Assembly (NCBI GenBank): GCA_001303705.1
Contig: LJUI01000138.1
Location: forward strand, 1-9,612
From: a candidate division TA06 bacterium SM23_40
GTDB taxonomy: Bacteria; LJUI01; SM1-40
DNA length: 9,612 nucleotides
Reading direction: 5' to 3'
Shown piece by piece: positions 6,572 to 9,612 of this stretch. The notes under the pieces are model-generated. The model was not told where the DNA came from, did no database searches, and saw only the letters and a program-made list of their open reading frames with translations. The stretch's first letter is position 1. Each line of letters begins with the position of its first letter. Made by a program: the position numbers and the translations under genes.

Positions 6572-7950
6572 TCGAAATGTGCGCTGACTGCTATTGGCAC
6601 CAGCACCATCCGCTTCGTCTCCGTGAACTCGACTGCTTCCAGACGGCAGAGGTAGACGCCGCTCGCTACCTCTCGACCTCGCGCATCGCGGCCATCCCAG
6701 GTCACAGTATAGGAACCAGGAGGCTGCTCTGCATCAACTAGCGTAACCAGTGCCTGACCGAGCAAGTTATAGATCACGAGCCGCACCGTGGTGCCTTTCG
6801 ATCCTTCGATCCCAGGCACCACGTACGTAATACTTGTGGAGCTAGCAAACGGATTGGGCACGTTTGGACCCAACCGCAGTGTCCGCTCGGTCTCCAGTTC
6901 CTCATCCGCCCCATCTTCTACATTCACAAACCTCCTCTGGAACTTCTGAATTCGGTCGTGACTATAGTCCGATACGTATACGTTGCCGTAGAAGTCAGTA
7001 GTGATCCCCGCGATCATTCCAAACTGCCCTGGCTCTGAGCCATGAGAACCCCACATCGTGACAAGGGCGCCCAGGCTGTCGAATTTGCTCACCCGGCTCA
7101 GCCACCAGTCTCCCATGAAAAGACTACCTTCTGGATCGGTCGCCATATCATGGAGCATCTGGAACTGGCCTGGCCCGCTCCCGAAGGCACCAAACCAGAG
7201 AATCGTGTTCCCAACCACGTCACTCCGATAGATGCGCTTCTCTGGCACCGGTTCCGATCTCGACCACACCGCGTAGACAGACCTGGAATATGTCGCCACT
7301 ACGTGGTCGTGGTAGGTCATCGAATCGGGCGGGCCCCACAACGTGTCGAATTCGCCGCCACTCGTAAACCGCTGGACTCGGTAGTTATCCGTGTCTACAA
7401 CGTAGACATACCCGCTATCCCCTGAGGCAATACTTTGAGGATGGTCAAGCTGTCCGGGCTCGTGGCCGTATCCCCCAAACTCAAGCACAAACTGGCCAAG
7501 GCTGTCGAATTTCTCTACTCTGTCATTGCCCCTATCTATGACGAAGATGTAGCTGCTATCGTCCACGGCAACGTCCCGCGGCGCGTGGAATTGGCCTGGT
7601 CCCTGGCCACACTCCCCGAACATCAACAGGAAGTTCCCCAAGCTGTCGAACTTCTGGACACGGCAGTTCAGGTCGTCGCAGACATAGATGTTTCCGTACC
7701 GATCGTTCCCCATCCCGGTAGCTCCGTTGAACTGCCCCGGCCCTGACCCATGTTCCCCCCATGAGAGCACATACTCGTAGACCTCGGTCGTATCGGGGGT
7801 CGCGAGCGCATCACGATAGTCCAGAGAGTAGAGGTCAGTCGCAACCGCGTCTCCTGATGCCAGAACTCCCCTGGGAAGCAGCAGCGCAAAAATCAGAGTC
7901 AATGTGCGGAGTGTCGATGCATTCTGCCTCAACAACCTTCGTCCATCCAT
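6568..7950 (-). CDS. Secreted NHL-type six-bladed propeller protein with FlgD-like C-terminal domain
   Basis: 460 residues. The start is ATG 7950, with AGAGAGGTGG just upstream; the GTG at 7959 lies inside that ribosome site. Residues 1-31 form a signal peptide (basic RRLLR, then LTLIFALLL, cut near VLA-SG). Residues about 60-341 form six blades with W/F-G anchors at 64, 111, 158, 205, 253 and 300, i.e. a 47-48-residue period. Most blades carry GxGPGQF, a D-x-x-G-x-(I/V)-(Y/F)-V strand and R(V/I)xKFDS. Blade 4 (about 206-253) is degenerate and lacks GPGQF. An acidic linker (345-356) leads to a 360-452 module (NVPNPF, YNLLGQ, TWDGRD, VASGVYLCRLE) of the FlgD-like/type IX sorting kind, followed by an unusual tail ending in AHFE. 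Family knowledge suggests extracellular or cell-surface binding; the ligand is unknown. It is the first gene of a two-gene unit with the recombinase. Confidence 0.88.
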   Translation of the reverse strand: MDGRRLLRQNASTLRTLTLIFALLLPRGVLASGDAVATDLYSLDYRDALATPDTTEVYEYVLSWGEHGSGPGQFNGATGMGNDRYGNIYVCDDLNCRVQKFDSLGNFLLMFGECGQGPGQFHAPRDVAVDDSSYIFVIDRGNDRVEKFDSLGQFVLEFGGYGHEPGQLDHPQSIASGDSGYVYVVDTDNYRVQRFTSGGEFDTLWGPPDSMTYHDHVVATYSRSVYAVWSRSEPVPEKRIYRSDVVGNTILWFGAFGSGPGQFQMLHDMATDPEGSLFMGDWWLSRVSKFDSLGALVTMWGSHGSEPGQFGMIAGITTDFYGNVYVSDYSHDRIQKFQRRFVNVEDGADEELETERTLRLGPNVPNPFASSTSITYVVPGIEGSKGTTVRLVIYNLLGQALVTLVDAEQPPGSYTVTWDGRDARGREVASGVYLCRLEAVEFTETKRMVLVPIAVSAHFE

Positions 7951-8023
7951 TTCAGCCACCTCTCTCGTCTGTCATCAGAGGGTCAGACATCCGATATCTG
8001 CATCTGTCCTGAGAGTCGAAGGG

Positions 8024-8049
8024 GTTGTGTCCCTAATATTGTGTAAAAT
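8024..8049 (+). repeat. Left terminal inverted repeat of the IS
   Basis: It begins GTTGTGTCCCTAAT and contains TTGTGTAAA at 8039-8047. It pairs with the reverse complement of 9448-9473. The inner 21 bases starting at GTCC (8029) match at 17 positions. It lies 74 bp upstream of the propeller gene start. Confidence 0.8.
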
Positions 8050-8084
8050 CGCAGACCGGGTGTAGAAAGGTGTTGAGCCACAGC

Positions 8085-8165
8085 GGTTCCGTTGTATCTT
8101 GGGGTAATAACCATTCACCCTTAGGTTCCGTTGTATCTTGGGGTAATAACCATTCACCCTTAGGT
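8085..8165 (+). repeat. 39-bp tandem duplication in the IS leader
   Basis: Two perfect copies of a 39-bp unit (8085-8123 and 8124-8162), beginning GGTTCCGTTGTATCTTGGGG and ending CACCCTTA, plus a further GGT. The array ends 2 bases before the transposase ribosome site. Part of the unit resembles, in inverted orientation, 9431-9447 near the right IS end, so it may be a subterminal transposase-binding motif that was duplicated. Confidence 0.92.
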
Positions 8166-8167
8166 AC

Positions 8168-8173
8168 AGGAGG
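8168..8173 (+). promoter_or_regulatory. Transposase ribosome-binding site
   Basis: A perfect AGGAGG lies 8 bases before ATG 8182 and fixes the transposase start. It sits directly after the 39-bp tandem repeat. Confidence 0.85.
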
Positions 8174-8181
8174 AACTCGCC

Positions 8182-9390
8182 ATGGCTCAATCCCAAGCTA
8201 GCACGAATCCGTCGGATCTGCAACAGATTCTCCTTGATGATCCTGAGTTCTTGCGCGGCATCGTTGAGGAGACTCTCCAGCAGCTCCTCGAGGGCGAACT
8301 TGCCGCTCACCTGGGCGCCGATCACTATGAACGGACCGAGCGGCGCAAAGGGTATCGTAACGGCGGCTATCCTCGAACGGTGAAGACGCGGGTGGGGCCT
8401 ATCCAGCTCTTGGTTCCCCGTGACCGCAAAGGCACCTTTCAGCCCTCACTCTTCGGTCGCTATCAGCGCAATGAGAAGGCGTTGGTGCTCGCACTGATGG
8501 AGATGGTCATCCAAGGGGTCTCCACCCGCAAGGTTACTGAGATCACTGAGACGCTGTGTGGCAGTTCATTCTCCCGCAGCATGGTCTCCTCGCTGGCAGC
8601 CGGTCTGGACGGCCAGCTCGAAGCCTGGCGCACCCGCCCGCTCGAGGGGGAGTGGCCCTACCTGTTCGTCGATGCACGGTATGAGAAGGTACGTCACGAT
8701 AGTCGAGTCGTCAGCATGGCAGCGGTCACCGTCGTCGGGGTGAATGGCGCCGGCTACCGATCGATTCTGGCAGTCGATGTCAATCACAGCGAGAATGAGG
8801 CAGACTACGCGGAGCTGTTCCGCCGGCTGTACCACCGTGGTCTGAGAGGGGTCCAGTTAGTCATATCCGACCGCCACGAGGGGCTTCGCCGGGCGATCGA
8901 CCGCTTCTTCCAGGGTGCCTGCTGGCAACGGTGCCAGGTTCACTTCATGCGCAATCTGATGATCCGCTTACGCCGCCGCGACCGCAGCTGGGTGTTAGGA
9001 GCCCTCAGGAATGTCTACGATGCACCCGACCGCCCGCAGGCTGAAGAGCGGCTTCGTGAGCTCGTCGACCAGTTGCGCCCGAACTATCCGGAACTGGCCG
9101 AATGGCTCGAAGCCGAGGGCCCCGAGACCCTCGCGGTCTTCTCGTTCCCTGAGGCACACCGTCGCCGCATCCGCACGACCAACGGCCAGGAGCGGCTGCA
9201 CCAGGAGATTCGCCGCCGCACACGAGTAGTTCGAATCTTTCCCCATCGAGCCTCCTGCCTGCGCCTTGTCTCTGCCCTGTGCCAGGAACAGGACGAAGAA
9301 TGGATGACCGGCAGGCGGTATCTTGACATGTCCTTGTTGTCCGACAATCAGGAGGTAGCCATCGCTGAGGCGGTCCGCCGGGCCGGGTGA
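8182..9390 (+). CDS. IS256-family DDE transposase
   Basis: 402 residues, the usual length for the family. The N-terminal DNA-binding region contains GADHYERTERRKGYRNG (45-61) and the helical segment ALVLALMEMVIQGVSTRKV (100-118). The RNase H-like catalytic core has Asp164 in LFVDARYEKVR, Asp230 in VISDRHEGL and Glu337 in TTNGQERLHQEIRRRTRVV. The family's conserved insert motif WQRCQVHFMRN (C251, H254) lies between the second Asp and the Glu. No frameshift or early stop is seen. It acts on the ends at 8024-8049 and 9448-9473 by the copy-out/paste-in route known for IS256. It is the only plus-strand gene in the window and is transcribed divergently from the propeller/recombinase pair. Confidence 0.96.
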   Translation: MAQSQASTNPSDLQQILLDDPEFLRGIVEETLQQLLEGELAAHLGADHYERTERRKGYRNGGYPRTVKTRVGPIQLLVPRDRKGTFQPSLFGRYQRNEKALVLALMEMVIQGVSTRKVTEITETLCGSSFSRSMVSSLAAGLDGQLEAWRTRPLEGEWPYLFVDARYEKVRHDSRVVSMAAVTVVGVNGAGYRSILAVDVNHSENEADYAELFRRLYHRGLRGVQLVISDRHEGLRRAIDRFFQGACWQRCQVHFMRNLMIRLRRRDRSWVLGALRNVYDAPDRPQAEERLRELVDQLRPNYPELAEWLEAEGPETLAVFSFPEAHRRRIRTTNGQERLHQEIRRRTRVVRIFPHRASCLRLVSALCQEQDEEWMTGRRYLDMSLLSDNQEVAIAEAVRRAG

Positions 9391-9447
9391 GCCTAGCTCG
9401 CTTCGCACTCTATCCGATCACCCGGTCCATCCCAAGAATACGGAACC

Positions 9448-9473
9448 AATTTACACAAGATTTCGGACTTGAC
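9448..9473 (-). repeat. Right terminal inverted repeat of the IS
   Basis: Reverse complement reads GTCAAGTCCGAAAT then CTTGTGTAAATT and matches the left end at 19 of 26 positions. It lies 57 bp after the transposase stop. Confidence 0.8.
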
Positions 9474-9612
9474 TAAACTTTGTACGAATAAGGCATTGTT
9501 TTGCGCATGAGTTTGGTCGTCTAACCGACAAGCAGAGATCACACATATCATTGTTTCTGCAAGAGCTAAGAAATGGTACTGTAACACTGCAACACAAGAG
9601 GCATACACAAGG
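9474..9612. other. AT-rich sequence right of the IS, no gene seen
   Basis: About 140 bases, visibly richer in A+T than the rest of the window. Minus-strand frame 9393-9608 crosses the IS boundary and has no domain, so I do not call it. No tRNA, repeat array or clear promoter is seen. It does not resemble the left flank of the IS. Confidence 0.5.

Larger units (their letters stand above)
8024..9473 (+). mobile_element. IS256-family insertion sequence, about 1.45 kb
   Basis: A single transposase gene is flanked by imperfect terminal inverted repeats (8024-8049 and 9448-9473, 19 of 26 bases match by hand count). The core GTCC..AAT.TTGTGTAAA matches what I recall of IS256 ends (AAAGTCCG...TTGTGTAAAA). 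Length and one-gene layout fit the family. The exact outer base is uncertain by a few positions, because similarity fades outside GTCC. No 8- or 9-bp target duplication is visible for any end choice I tried. The transposase is intact, so the copy may still be active. Confidence 0.85.

Noticed and set aside
7983-8006. Imperfect dyad around GATATC upstream of the propeller gene
   Set aside because: The arms (CAGAC.. and ..ATCTG) do not align well beyond the central GATATC; too weak to call an operator.
8085-8165. CRISPR-like direct repeat
   Set aside because: Only two adjacent copies without spacers; it is a simple tandem duplication inside an IS.
7975-8325. Minus-strand frame with a duplicated peptide RVNGYYPKIQRN
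   Set aside because: It crosses the IS boundary and overlaps the transposase start; the peptide repeat is only the 39-bp DNA duplication (39 is divisible by 3).
9393-9608. 71-codon minus-strand frame at the right edge
   Set aside because: It spans the IS right end into the flank, has no domain and no supporting ribosome site.

Overview
The window looks like chromosomal DNA from an uncultured or environmental bacterium, probably of the FCB supergroup (candidate lineages such as Eisenbacteria, Krumholzibacteriota or Latescibacterota). The basis is a secreted propeller protein with a C-terminal 'NVPNPF...YNLLGQ...TWDGRD..G..VASGVY' module of the FlgD-like/type IX sorting kind, and a kinase whose start (ISKTLSHYKI) is typical of the large kinase families of such genomes. 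The lineage is an inference; no marker gene is present.

Layout: 1-274 holds no gene I can support. 275-4078 (minus) is one very large gene for a Ser/Thr protein kinase fused to a STAND-type ATPase and a C-terminal array of twelve TPR-like units, each exactly 40 residues long. 4079-4407 is non-coding and contains three spaced GGCGGAG motifs (kinase strand). 4439-4512 (minus) is a tRNA-Arg(TCG) with its own intrinsic terminator at 4408-4430. 4650-5321 (minus) is a small exported protein of unknown function, with two related inverted repeats upstream. 5504-6571 (minus) is a complete tyrosine recombinase. Its start overlaps by 4 bp the stop of 6568-7950 (minus), a secreted six-bladed NHL-type propeller protein. 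8024-9473 is an IS256-family insertion sequence with its transposase on the plus strand. 9474-9612 is AT-rich and appears to be without genes.

All host genes lie on the minus strand; only the transposase is on plus. The kinase/STAND/TPR protein reads as a self-contained signalling machine. The propeller and recombinase genes form an odd two-gene unit whose upstream region ends at the IS. The tRNA, recombinase and IS mark this as a plastic region, but no complete integrative element with two attachment sites is visible.

The most notable observations are the gapless 12 x 40 TPR array, the Glu-to-Gln change in the kinase APE motif, the recombinase coupled to a secreted propeller gene, the 39-bp duplication in the IS leader with a motif shared by the other IS end, and the absence of a target-site duplication around the IS.
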